The position numbers and the translations under genes are program-made. This document shows positions 1 to 8,125 of a stretch of DNA of 39,746 nucleotides, in pieces (position 1 is the first letter of the stretch; each line of letters starts with the position of its first letter). Source of the DNA: Kordiimonadaceae bacterium (GTDB lineage: Bacteria; Pseudomonadota; Alphaproteobacteria; Sphingomonadales; Emcibacteraceae); the NCBI GenBank assembly GCA_018675425.1, contig JABGYD010000014.1:1-39746 (forward strand), read 5' to 3'. Under the pieces are notes generated by a model that saw only the letters and a program-made list of their open reading frames with translations, searched no databases and was not told the DNA's origin.

Positions 1-220
1 AAATTGCGCGACTACCGTCATTAAAGGTATTTTTTGCTTCCAATACTACCGATCTAACCCCATAGCGCGCCAATGATAAAGCTGCGGTTAGGCCAACTGG
101 ACCTGCACCGACAATAACTACAGGAATTTTTTCCTCAGTTTTGTGAGATGACTTAAAACTTTTAAATTGTGGATATTTAAAATAAAGGGAACTTAGGTCG
201 TCCCGACCTTCTGGGCGCAT
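1..220 (-). CDS. FAD-dependent aromatic monooxygenase, N-terminal fragment (gene runs off left edge)
   Basis: The first 73 codons of a minus-strand gene whose 3' part lies outside the window. After about 30 residues comes the dinucleotide-binding fold PVVIVGAGPVGLTAALSLAR with its GxGxxG motif, followed by an acidic residue at the end of the second strand (VVLEAK) and the conserved GSRAI turn. This arrangement is typical of class A flavoprotein hydroxylases such as MhpA- or PheA-like enzymes, which add oxygen to a phenolic ring using NAD(P)H. The start is the ATG at 218-220, preceded by a purine-rich AGGAAAAT stretch. The next gene upstream on the same strand is an extradiol dioxygenase, so the pair could hydroxylate and then cleave an aromatic ring. 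The substrate cannot be told from the fragment. Confidence 0.75.
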   Translation of the reverse strand, partial: MRPEGRDDLSSLYFKYPQFKSFKSSHKTEEKIPVVIVGAGPVGLTAALSLARYGVRSVVLEAKNTFNDGSRAI

Positions 221-411
221 TTAATATTTTCCTTTCTCTGATAGTTATTATATTATTTCAGCATCTATTCACACCCTAGCAAGTCATATAGGGAGTAATA
301 TGGTTTACTAACGCCATATAAGTCATGTCCTTGGAGACAAGAATAAGCATACCATCTCGGCCAGTTTTTAAAGGCACTAATTTTATATTTTCTATTAACT
401 CTAATTAGATA

Positions 412-1383
412 TTACTTTTTTAAGTAGCTATCATATAACCATGGACAATCGATAATTGGCGGCGCCCTTCGACCATCAGCAGCAGCCTTTAATCGCATAT
501 CACGAAACTTTGCCCGCTCCTCTTCTTCCAAATAAAATCTCTCGTGACCCCAAAAACTGGGACCATCAGTAGTCTGATGAGGCTCCCAGATTGCTGGGTC
601 GATGATGCGGCCGCCCCATCCGCTTTCGACAAAAAATCCTGAAGGTGTATTGGCGTAATAACTGGTCATGTAATCATTAGTGTGCCGTCCCAATGAATAG
701 GCAATACGTCCTTCTTCTAATTGTGCTAAATCAAACCCTTGACCGACATCATCCAAGTTTTTATATTCTACCATAAAATGATGGAATCCAAGCTTTCCTG
801 AGCCAACGATAGCAAAACTGTGATGCCTTCCATTAACATGGAAAAAATAAAGCGGTATAGGCTCAAGACCGTAGTCACTTACAGCAAAATTAAGAACATC
901 ACGATAAAAGTTCATTAATGTCGCAGCATCGCTAACATGCAATACAACATGCCCCATGCCATATGGTCCAGTTTTAAATCCATCTATGGGACGCCCTGAA
1001 ACAAATGGATCACTTGTAACCATGGGCTTCCAAACAAATTCAATTCGATTACCTGAAGGATCATTAAAGACGATTAGGTCTTTTACAAATCTACGATCAG
1101 CCAGTTCTCTTGAACCATGCTTAACAGCATAACCAGCATCTTCTAGCCGAGTTGCAAAGTAATCTAAATCAGTGTGATTTTCTAATTCCCAACCAATAAA
1201 ATCCAAAGTTTCGCCAGGCTCATCTGAGACGATAAGTCGCTGTATGTGATCGTCCATTCTGAACGCCATTGTTTTGCTCGCACGATCTACTTCCTCCATT
1301 CCAAGAAGTTTACTTGCAAAATCACTCCATTCGTCACCTCTATCTGATCGGATCCCCAAATATCCTAGTGATTTAACTGCCAT
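412..1383 (-). CDS. Type I extradiol ring-cleavage dioxygenase (BphC/HsaC-like, VOC fold)
   Basis: A 323-residue protein with two glyoxalase/bleomycin-resistance (VOC) modules, the usual size of 2,3-dihydroxybiphenyl-type dioxygenases. The C-terminal module carries the expected Fe(II) facial triad: H145 (MGHVVLHV), H201 or H202 (GFHHFMVEY) and E253 (GFFVESGWGG). It also has second-shell residues H187/H188, H234 and Y242/Y243, in the same order as in BphC. The enzyme should open a catechol ring next to the hydroxyls. The start is the ATG at 1381-1383 with AAAGG upstream. It lies 191 bp upstream of, and on the same strand as, the truncated flavin hydroxylase, which suggests an aromatic-ring pathway. 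It is transcribed divergently from the aminotransferase operon. The family is secure; the actual catechol is unknown. Confidence 0.88.
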   Translation of the reverse strand: MAVKSLGYLGIRSDRGDEWSDFASKLLGMEEVDRASKTMAFRMDDHIQRLIVSDEPGETLDFIGWELENHTDLDYFATRLEDAGYAVKHGSRELADRRFVKDLIVFNDPSGNRIEFVWKPMVTSDPFVSGRPIDGFKTGPYGMGHVVLHVSDAATLMNFYRDVLNFAVSDYGLEPIPLYFFHVNGRHHSFAIVGSGKLGFHHFMVEYKNLDDVGQGFDLAQLEEGRIAYSLGRHTNDYMTSYYANTPSGFFVESGWGGRIIDPAIWEPHQTTDGPSFWGHERFYLEEEERAKFRDMRLKAAADGRRAPPIIDCPWLYDSYLKK

Positions 1384-1584
1384 GCCTTTATTTCTTCTGT
1401 AATTATTACAAGCTCTAACGCATCAATTTTCATTAATTCCTATGAATCCAATATACATAATATCACGGTTGCTATACTTAATTACTATAATGTAGTTAAA
1501 TAAATATTGTAAAGAAGATAGGCAAGTACTTACGCCCGATCGCAATTATGACAATTAAATATTCAAAAGAGAAAAATATCGAAA
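1384..1584. promoter_or_regulatory. Divergent intergenic region, probable promoters for dioxygenase and aminotransferase operon
   Basis: This 201-bp AT-rich spacer separates the two divergent transcription units. A perfect TATAAT lies at 1486-1491 on the plus strand, inside the imperfect dyad TTACTA-taatg-TAGTTAA, which could be a regulator site. No convincing -35 element sits 17 bp upstream of it. The assignment is inference from position and composition. Confidence 0.3.
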
Positions 1585-2655
1585 ATGAATACATATATTT
1601 ATAAAGCGGGCTTATCAACTAACGAAATAAAAGAATTCTGTGGTGATCAACAGATCGCAAAATTATCTTCTAATGAAAATCCATTTGGACCCTCTCTCTT
1701 GGCAATTACCGCCGCAGGAAATGAGTTAACTAACGCAAATATTTATCCGCCCCGAAATGACAATTCGTTGAAGGCCGCTTTGGCACAGTTTCATGGAAAT
1801 GGACTAAGTTCAGATAACTTCTTTTCTGCCAACGGGGGTGTTGAAGTTATAAGTTTAATAGAAGATACTCTCATCAAAAAAAATGAGCGCGCGATTGTTA
1901 CTCCCCCTTGCTTTGGCGCTTATATTTCTTCTCTCACACAAAAGGGGGTGAAAATTGATAAAGCTCCCCTTTTAGATGGAACGTTCGACGTAGATGTGGA
2001 TGCAATTTTAAATGCAATAACTAAAACCACACGATTAGTTTATCTTTGTAATCCTAATAATCCGACAGGTACATATTTTGGCGATAGTGTACTAGATGCA
2101 ATTCTTAACGGATTACCTGATCACGTCACTCTTATCTACGATGAAGTATATTATCAATTTGCTACTCGTTTTAATCTACCTGATGCACAAAAGCATGTGC
2201 GGGATGGACGTAATATAGTTATTATACATAGTTTTTCTAAAGCCTATGGCTTAGCTGGAATGCGTATTGGTTACGGTATAGCACCAAGCGATCTAGTAAA
2301 AAAAATTGAACTAAAAAAACGTAGTTTTCATATAAATGCAGGAAGCATGAGTGCTGCTATAGCTGCACTTAAAGACGAAGATCATTTAAAAAAGACCGTA
2401 GATAATAATACCACCGAAGTTCCTAAAATCACGGCTGCTATTCATAAAATGGGTTTAACTGTATCTCCCACTCAGGCTAATTTAATAATGTTTAAATGCC
2501 CAAAAGGAAAGACAGCAGAAAAAATAACTGCTTCACTACTAAGCCATGGCGTGATGGTCAGGCCTGCCTTTTTTTTACCTGATCATGTGAGAGTATCAGT
2601 GGGTAAACCAGATGAAAACCAAAAATTTTTAATCGCGCTAGCAAAGCTAGTCTAA
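1585..2655 (+). CDS. HisC-like class I/II aminotransferase
   Basis: A 356-residue fold-type I PLP aminotransferase of the histidinol-phosphate aminotransferase type. Visible motifs are LSSNENPFGPS near the N-terminus, the NPNNPTG signature, an YDEVYYQF aspartate strand, and the PLP lysine K219 in HSFSKAYGLAGMRIGYG. Length and motif order match HisC and Cobc-like relatives. There are no other histidine genes nearby, and the downstream partners are a ThDP enzyme and an aldehyde dehydrogenase. Its likely job is therefore catabolic: converting an amino acid or amine to the 2-oxo compound used by the next enzyme. It is the first gene of a five-gene operon and ends 15 bp before the second. The ribosome site is weak (GAGAAAAATATCGAAA). 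True histidinol-phosphate transamination cannot be excluded but is unlikely from context. Confidence 0.85.
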   Translation: MNTYIYKAGLSTNEIKEFCGDQQIAKLSSNENPFGPSLLAITAAGNELTNANIYPPRNDNSLKAALAQFHGNGLSSDNFFSANGGVEVISLIEDTLIKKNERAIVTPPCFGAYISSLTQKGVKIDKAPLLDGTFDVDVDAILNAITKTTRLVYLCNPNNPTGTYFGDSVLDAILNGLPDHVTLIYDEVYYQFATRFNLPDAQKHVRDGRNIVIIHSFSKAYGLAGMRIGYGIAPSDLVKKIELKKRSFHINAGSMSAAIAALKDEDHLKKTVDNNTTEVPKITAAIHKMGLTVSPTQANLIMFKCPKGKTAEKITASLLSHGVMVRPAFFLPDHVRVSVGKPDENQKFLIALAKLV

Positions 2656-2670
2656 AAGAAAGATCCTAAA

Positions 2671-4275
2671 ATGGAAAGATTAACCGGGGGCGAAGCCACC
2701 GTCAAAACTCTAGAGTTATTAGGGGTAAAAACTGTTTTTGGCTTACCAGGCGTACAAAATGATTGGCTTTACAATGCTTTTTATGATCATCGCGAAAATT
2801 TTCGTATTATTCATACCCGACATGAGCAAGGTGCAGCTTATATGGGGTTAGGCTATGCGTTAGCAACCGGAGAACCTGCCGTTTTTAATGTTGTTCCAGG
2901 GCCCGGTCTTCTAAATGCTACTGCAGCTATGGCAACAGCTTATGCTTTAAATGCTAAGTTAATGTGTTTATCTGGACAGATCCCTACTAAAGCGATTGGT
3001 AGGGATTTAGGTGTTCTTCACGAAATCAACAATCAAGATGATATCATTAGCTCATTAACAAAATGGTCAGGCCGAGCGAACAGCCCTTCGCAAATACCAA
3101 GTATGATACGGCAAGCATGGCAGCAAATGGAGTCTGGTCGCCCGCGACCTGTTGGATTAGAAATTCCAATGGACATTTTGGCCGCAACAGAAATGGTTGA
3201 CTTTGAATCAAATATTGGTCGGCCCTATAGCCCTCCAATAGACGAAGATGTGGTGATTGATATAGCAAAGAAGCTCGGAAACGCTTCATCACCGATGATA
3301 TTTGTGGGTAGCGGAGCACAAGGAGCATCACAACATGTTCGAGCAATTGCCGAAGCATTGCAAGCCCCTGTTGTAGGATACCGTACTGGCATGGGTGTAG
3401 TCGACGCTCGTAGTTACTTATCATTACACCAACCTGCAGCGAAAGAACTTTGGATGAAAGCTGACGTAATTTTAGCTATTGGAACTAATATGAGAGTTCC
3501 TATGCAAAAGTGGATAGCAAAACATAAACCATCCCTATTACGTATTGATGTTGATCCAACATCGCATGAAAAGTTTTCCACTCCAGATATTGCACTCACC
3601 GCGAGTGCGGAGCAAGCCCTACCAATACTCCGAAATCATCTTGAAATTCATAATAAAAAACGCAGTTCCCGTGAGGAAGAGCTTGAAAATGTACGTGCCG
3701 TGTGGAAGAAAAAATGTTTGGTACTTGAGCCTCAGTTAAGTTATCTAAAAATCATCCGGGAAGAGTTAGGAGAGGACGGAATTTTTGTTGACGAGCTCAC
3801 CCAAATTGGTTTTGCTAGCCGCATTGCCTATCCCGTTTATAATCCAAGAACATATATTTCGACTGGATATATGGGAACACTCGGTTACGGTTTTCCAACA
3901 GCTCTTGGAGTTAAAGTGGCTAAGCCAGATGTTCCAGTAATATCTGTAACTGGGGATGGTGGGTTTATGTTTGGTGTTCAAGAACTAGCTAGTGCGGTCC
4001 AACATAAAATCCCCTTAATCACTTTGCTTTTCAATAATAATAAATTTGGTAATGTGCAACAAATGCAAAAAAATGATTATGGTGGGCGTGTCATAGCTTC
4101 TGATTTGCATAATCCTGATTTTGTCAAAATGACCGAATCCTTTGGTGCGCAGGGTATTAGAGCCAATTCGTTTGAAGAAGTACGTCAAGGAATACAACGT
4201 GGTAAGACAGTCGATGTACCAACAGTGATTGAAATTCCAGTTGGTGATATGCCAAGCGTCGACCAATTTCGTTAA
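2671..4275 (+). CDS. Thiamine-diphosphate-dependent 2-oxo acid decarboxylase/carboligase (acetolactate synthase-like)
   Basis: A 534-residue ThDP enzyme with the usual three domains. The PYR domain has catalytic glutamate E52 in RHEQGAAYMG, the central domain is Rossmann-like, and the C-terminal PP domain has the Mg/ThDP signature GDGGFMF starting at G428 and ending near FNNNKFG. Overall style is that of AHAS-like decarboxylases such as 2-ketoarginine decarboxylase AruI or related carboligases, but the substrate is not readable from motifs. It sits between an aminotransferase and downstream genes that end in an aldehyde dehydrogenase. The simplest role is decarboxylation of a 2-oxo acid to an aldehyde. 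It is separated by 15 bp from the gene before and 14 bp from the gene after. A true acetolactate synthase is less likely because no small subunit or ilv genes are present. Confidence 0.85.
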   Translation: MERLTGGEATVKTLELLGVKTVFGLPGVQNDWLYNAFYDHRENFRIIHTRHEQGAAYMGLGYALATGEPAVFNVVPGPGLLNATAAMATAYALNAKLMCLSGQIPTKAIGRDLGVLHEINNQDDIISSLTKWSGRANSPSQIPSMIRQAWQQMESGRPRPVGLEIPMDILAATEMVDFESNIGRPYSPPIDEDVVIDIAKKLGNASSPMIFVGSGAQGASQHVRAIAEALQAPVVGYRTGMGVVDARSYLSLHQPAAKELWMKADVILAIGTNMRVPMQKWIAKHKPSLLRIDVDPTSHEKFSTPDIALTASAEQALPILRNHLEIHNKKRSSREEELENVRAVWKKKCLVLEPQLSYLKIIREELGEDGIFVDELTQIGFASRIAYPVYNPRTYISTGYMGTLGYGFPTALGVKVAKPDVPVISVTGDGGFMFGVQELASAVQHKIPLITLLFNNNKFGNVQQMQKNDYGGRVIASDLHNPDFVKMTESFGAQGIRANSFEEVRQGIQRGKTVDVPTVIEIPVGDMPSVDQFR

Positions 4276-4289
4276 GGGAAGGGTGTAAT

Positions 4290-5150
4290 ATGAAAAATAA
4301 TTTAATTATACCTCTGGATAGCGATATTGGTAAACAATTACACGAGGCCTCTAAATCTCAACGAGCAATATTTTTTGCTGGATTGCCCGGAGCTGGAAAA
4401 TCTTTATTTTTGCAACAACTAACTATCATGGCACATAATGAAGGCCGACGTATTCATCTGATGCGCTGGGATGGTGTGCGCGTTGCTTTTGAAACACCTG
4501 AATTGCTCTTAAAATATCCAGAAATTAATGGATTTACTGATCCCGTAATTCGTAAAGCCGTTGGGGTCTGGGCACGCAAAGGTATGGCAGATTGGCACAA
4601 CACTCATTCAAATGAAAAAGATCTTTTGGTTGGTGAATTACAAATTGTAGGCAATAGGCTTGTTGAATTAGTACAGCCCCTAAATGATCCGCTTGAACCT
4701 CTACTGCGAAGCTCAAAGGTAAAGTTTTTTGTACCCGTACCGTCAAAAAATATTCGCAAACGTATTGAGGAACTTAGAACTGCATCAATTGCAAACCCCA
4801 AACATGAAAAAGAAACACGCGATGCGCCTATTAATGTGGTTCGCACAAATTGGAAAGAAGTATATCAATTGGCAGTAGAATTAGGAATTGCAAAGCCATG
4901 TTCTGGCATACCTAATTATGAACCTAAAATTTATGAGGCTACTTATTCTCATCTTTTACAGCATAGGAACTTTAAAATACTCGATATTAATACAATGTTT
5001 CCAGCAAAAAAATCTGTTTATGATTTTGATATTGAAATCCATGACTTATCTGCCAATACTTCGGAAGTAACAAAAGCATTTGATACAGTCGAGGAACAGT
5101 ATACAGCCAAGACATTAAAAAAGGCAGTGAAAGGTTGGGGTAATGTCTAA
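4290..5150 (+). CDS. P-loop NTPase / possible kinase, family not recognised
   Basis: A 286-residue soluble protein. The only motif I can name is a Walker A loop, GLPGAGKS at residues 31-38, directly after a hydrophobic strand (RAIFFA). That resembles zeta-toxin, shikimate or adenylylsulfate kinase-type small-molecule kinases. An acidic VFETPELL region follows. Mid-protein there is a segment rich in Arg and Lys (KNIRKRIEELR, then NPKHEKETRDAPINVVR) that could form an LID-like phosphate-binding region. I see no membrane segment or signal peptide. It has a strong ribosome site (GGGAAGGG) and overlaps the HAD gene by 8 bp, so the two are probably co-translated and might be a phosphorylation/dephosphorylation pair. 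Function is unknown; calling it a kinase is inference. Confidence 0.7.
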   Translation: MKNNLIIPLDSDIGKQLHEASKSQRAIFFAGLPGAGKSLFLQQLTIMAHNEGRRIHLMRWDGVRVAFETPELLLKYPEINGFTDPVIRKAVGVWARKGMADWHNTHSNEKDLLVGELQIVGNRLVELVQPLNDPLEPLLRSSKVKFFVPVPSKNIRKRIEELRTASIANPKHEKETRDAPINVVRTNWKEVYQLAVELGIAKPCSGIPNYEPKIYEATYSHLLQHRNFKILDINTMFPAKKSVYDFDIEIHDLSANTSEVTKAFDTVEEQYTAKTLKKAVKGWGNV

Positions 5151-5868
5151 TTCGACATATCAAGAAGCGGAAGCTCTCATTCTAGATTTTGGCAGCGTTA
5201 TAACACTCACAATGTTTGAGACACATCACCTTTCAGAAAAGGAGTTAGGTCTCCCGCAGGGAACACTCAACTGGATGGGGCCGTTTGATCCCGAAAGAGA
5301 TAAACTTTGGACATCCATGCAGCGTGATGAGATCACCGAACGCGAATATTGGATTACGCGTTCAAAAGAGGTAGGTAATCTCCTGGGTGAAGACTGGAAC
5401 CATATGTTTGATTTTATTTCTCGAGCAAGGGGAAATAATGTTGAAGAAATAATTCGACCTGAAATTATACAAATGATTAAACTTATAAAGTCTTCTGGGA
5501 AAAAAATTGCTATTCTGTCTAACGAGCTAGATCTTTTCTTTGGCAAAGAAAATAGAGAAAGATTAAACTTTATGAAAGAATTTGACGTAATATGGGATGG
5601 GACTTATTACGATTTTTTAAAACCTGACCCACGGGCTTATCAAGCATGTATAACAAAACTTGGATTAGTAGCTGAAAAATGTGTTTTTGTAGACGATCAA
5701 AACCGTAATGTTCTGGGTGCTAAAAAAGTAGGCCTTCAAGCTATACATTTAGATGTAAGAGAGCCGCAAGTAGCTTTTAATAAAGCACTTGAGCGATTAA
5801 GAATTAATGTTCAACTGAAGCACGTAAAACCAAGAATAAGATCTAATTATCAAGGAGAAGAAACGTGA
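5143..5868 (+). CDS. HAD-superfamily hydrolase (subfamily IA-like)
   Basis: A 241-residue haloacid-dehalogenase-fold protein. Motif I is ILDFGSVIT with nucleophile D15, motif II is the serine in IAILSNE, motif III the lysine in FLKPDPRAY, and motif IV the acidic pair in VFVDDQNRN. The second aspartate of the classic DxD phosphatase motif is replaced by G17. This occurs in some HAD-IA members such as YihX-type proteins, so phosphatase activity is possible but not certain. The start ATG lies inside the end of the P-loop gene (8-bp overlap), and the stop overlaps the next gene's GTG by 4 bp. Within the operon it could remove a phosphate put on by the preceding protein, or hydrolyse another bond in the pathway intermediate. 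Confidence 0.82.
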   Translation: MSNSTYQEAEALILDFGSVITLTMFETHHLSEKELGLPQGTLNWMGPFDPERDKLWTSMQRDEITEREYWITRSKEVGNLLGEDWNHMFDFISRARGNNVEEIIRPEIIQMIKLIKSSGKKIAILSNELDLFFGKENRERLNFMKEFDVIWDGTYYDFLKPDPRAYQACITKLGLVAEKCVFVDDQNRNVLGAKKVGLQAIHLDVREPQVAFNKALERLRINVQLKHVKPRIRSNYQGEET

Positions 5869-7358
5869 AATTGAATCAAAAAAATATAGATATTCTTCGT
5901 TCAAAACTAGTTCCAAAACAATCAAACTTCATCGGCAATAAAGACTTTACTCCTCTATCAGAGAAAGTATTAGAGGTTATCAGCCCTATTGACGGAAAAG
6001 TATTTAGCACCATCGCCGCCTCTGAAACTGAAGACGTGGATCATGCCGTAACCTTTGCTCGTAAAACATTTAATAGCGGCGTTTGGGCAAATATGCCTCC
6101 CAAAGAACGTAAAGTCATTCTTCTAAAATGGGCAGATCTAATAGAAATTAATGCTTTGCGTATTGCAGTTCTGGGTGTGCGTGATAATGGCACAGAGATA
6201 AAAATGGCTATTAAGGGTGAACCTAAAACTGCCGCTGATGTCATTAGATTTTATGCTGAAGCAATCGATAAAATTAATGGAGAAATAACACCAACATCGC
6301 ATGAAGTATTATCTCTGATACAGAAGGAACCGGTTGGCGTTGTTGGGATTATATTACCATGGAATTTCCCTTTAATGGTAGGTGCGTGGAAAATTGCTCC
6401 TGCATTGGCCGCTGGAAATAGTGTCGTATTAAAACCTTCGGAGAATGCTTCACTAAGTCTAATAGAAATTACAAAACTAGCAGCTGAAGCCGGTTTGCCC
6501 CCAGGGGTACTCAATGTAATCACTGGAGAAGGTCACGTGGGTCAAGCACTCGCTACTCACATGGAAGTTGATGTCATAGCCTTTACTGGTTCAGGCTCCG
6601 TTGGTCGCAAGCTATTGAAATATTCTGCTCGTTCGAATATGAAACGAGTTTATCTAGAGCTTGGTGGTAAAAGTCCAAATATTGTATTTGCAGATGCACC
6701 CGACTTAGATCGTGCAGCACGTGATACTGCACAGTCAATATTTCGAAACTCCGGACAAGTTTGCGTATCCGCATCACGCTTAATAATTGAAGAACCAATA
6801 TATGAAGATTTTTTAAATGCTGTGGCTCAGCATGCTAGCTCTCTAGTCGTAGGTGACCCTCTTAATTTAAAAAATACCACTGGATCTATGGCAAATATCA
6901 ACCAGCTTGAGAAAACAATTAATGCTGTAGTCAAAGCTAAGGAACAAGGTGCTAGATTAGTAACTGGCGGCAAAAGACTTCACCATGAAAGTGGAGGCTA
7001 TTACCATGAACCAACAATTTTTGCAGACGTAAAAAGTGAAATGGATATCTCTCAACAGGAAATTTTTGGTCCAGTATTGGCGGCGCGCTCCTTTGAATCT
7101 GAGGAGCAAGCTTATAATGTTGCAAACGAAACCATCTACGGATTATCAAGCGTAATTTGGACTTCTAATCTCTCACGTGCTCATAGATCTATAAAAGCTA
7201 TTCGCTCTGGCACGGCTCAAGTTAATTGCTATTCTGGTGCCGATATTACAAGCCCTCTGGGTGGACATAAGCAATCAGGAAGTGGACATGATCGATCTCT
7301 GTATGCTTTTGATAAATATATTAACCTTAAATCTTCATGGATTAACATAGGCAGCTAA
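5865..7358 (+). CDS. NAD(P)-dependent aldehyde dehydrogenase (PuuC-like)
   Basis: A 497-residue aldehyde dehydrogenase with all catalytic signatures: VVGIILPWNFPL with the catalytic asparagine, general base E265 in LELGGKSP, and the nucleophile C300 in FRNSGQVCVSASRL. The C-terminal SGSGHDRSLYAFDKYINLKSSWI pattern resembles gamma-glutamyl-aminobutyraldehyde dehydrogenase PuuC and the guanidino/aminobutyraldehyde group. The start is GTG at 5865, overlapping the upstream TGA (GTGA), with AAGGAG 8 bases before it. As last gene of the operon it would oxidise the aldehyde produced by the ThDP enzyme to a carboxylic acid. The substrate is probably an omega-substituted aliphatic aldehyde, by resemblance only. 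Confidence 0.9.
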   Translation: MKLNQKNIDILRSKLVPKQSNFIGNKDFTPLSEKVLEVISPIDGKVFSTIAASETEDVDHAVTFARKTFNSGVWANMPPKERKVILLKWADLIEINALRIAVLGVRDNGTEIKMAIKGEPKTAADVIRFYAEAIDKINGEITPTSHEVLSLIQKEPVGVVGIILPWNFPLMVGAWKIAPALAAGNSVVLKPSENASLSLIEITKLAAEAGLPPGVLNVITGEGHVGQALATHMEVDVIAFTGSGSVGRKLLKYSARSNMKRVYLELGGKSPNIVFADAPDLDRAARDTAQSIFRNSGQVCVSASRLIIEEPIYEDFLNAVAQHASSLVVGDPLNLKNTTGSMANINQLEKTINAVVKAKEQGARLVTGGKRLHHESGGYYHEPTIFADVKSEMDISQQEIFGPVLAARSFESEEQAYNVANETIYGLSSVIWTSNLSRAHRSIKAIRSGTAQVNCYSGADITSPLGGHKQSGSGHDRSLYAFDKYINLKSSWINIGS

Positions 7359-7364
7359 ACTCTG

Positions 7365-7404
7365 AATTAGCTGATCACTTAATAGACCAAAAAGTCAGCT
7401 AATT
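7365..7404. terminator. Inverted repeat between convergent genes, terminator-like
   Basis: Perfect 10-bp arms AATTAGCTGA (7365-7374) and TCAGCTAATT (7395-7404) enclose a 20-nt loop between the stop of the aldehyde dehydrogenase and the convergent SYLF gene, whose stop codon lies in the right arm. No clear U-tract follows on either strand, so termination is inferred from position. Confidence 0.45.
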
Positions 7405-7948
7405 ATTTCCATTTCCAATGTTTGCTACCTTGCAGGATCGCTTGGATCAGGACAGCATTATCAGTTATGTTATAAACAGTAATACCGCTTAGGAAGGAAC
7501 CATTGGCAATAACCTCACCACCCATATCATTAATCTTTGCAGCTGCATCAACCTGAGTATTAAAATCCCAACCTTTACTAATAAACCGGTCAAACATAGC
7601 TCGCTTATGAAAAATAATTATAGTGCTATAGCCTTTAGCCCCAAGACCAAGACCAAAACCACCAGTCGCCATTTTCATATAAATATCTTCACCTGATTTA
7701 GTGTCATGGACAACACCCTTTCCGGTTCCAGCCGAGAGGAAAACAAGGTTAGTTATTTGATTTTTAAAGACCGCATAACCTTCTGCATCAGTAATAAGTT
7801 TTCGCGTTTCTGGGTTATTGGCGTAAAGAACCATAAGTACCTCTTGACGCATTTCCTGCATCTCTCTCATGTCCATATCAGACAATTCGGCATTTGCAGT
7901 AAGAGGAAGAATGAACATAAAAAAAGAGGTTATTATTTTTTTAAACAT
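7403..7948 (-). CDS. SYLF/Ysc84-domain lipid-binding protein, exported
   Basis: A 181-residue protein with a signal peptide (MFKKIITSFFMFILPLTANA, cleavage expected after residue 20). The remainder is a SYLF/DUF500-like domain: hydrophobic AEGYAVF, the glycine-rich GTGKGVVHD and ATGGFGLGLGAKGYSTIIIF blocks, and a VIANGSFLSGITVYNITDNA C-terminal strand. SYLF domains bind membrane lipids, and bacterial versions are periplasmic with no settled function. It is a single gene on the minus strand, convergent with the catabolic operon and about 180 bp downstream of the next minus-strand gene, so probably separately transcribed. There is no lipobox cysteine, so it should be soluble periplasmic rather than a lipoprotein. 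Confidence 0.82.
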   Translation of the reverse strand: MFKKIITSFFMFILPLTANAELSDMDMREMQEMRQEVLMVLYANNPETRKLITDAEGYAVFKNQITNLVFLSAGTGKGVVHDTKSGEDIYMKMATGGFGLGLGAKGYSTIIIFHKRAMFDRFISKGWDFNTQVDAAAKINDMGGEVIANGSFLSGITVYNITDNAVLIQAILQGSKHWKWK

Positions 7949-8026
7949 TTTAAGACCCAGTTAAATATTTTTCATACTTTAACAAATCTAGAGCTATTAT
8001 CAAACTTATTGATATTTATTTTAGTG

Positions 8027-8048
8027 AAGGCTTTACTAGTAAAGCCTT
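8027..8048. repeat. 22-bp perfect palindrome
   Basis: AAGGCTTTACTAGTAAAGCC followed by TT reads identically on both strands. It lies between two minus-strand genes, 79 bp upstream of the SYLF start and 77 bp past the stop of the oxygenase gene. It could be a terminator stem for the oxygenase transcript, although no U-run follows, or a dimeric-regulator site for the SYLF gene. Confidence 0.6.
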
Positions 8049-8125
8049 TATCATCGAGCCATTTTGGGAGATTAAGTCCCTTAAAAAGGGGGCTGGCAAC
8101 CTAATAGTGTAAGTATTTTTTTTAC

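Noticed and set aside
1463-1491. A complete sigma-70 promoter with the TATAAT at 1486-1491
   Set aside because: The nearest TTG-type hexamer (TTGCTA, 1469-1474) is only 11 bp upstream, too close for a -35 box.
3047-4266. Several open frames on both strands inside the ThDP gene
   Set aside because: They are antisense or off-frame shadows with no ribosome sites or family motifs, lying within a gene of clear function.
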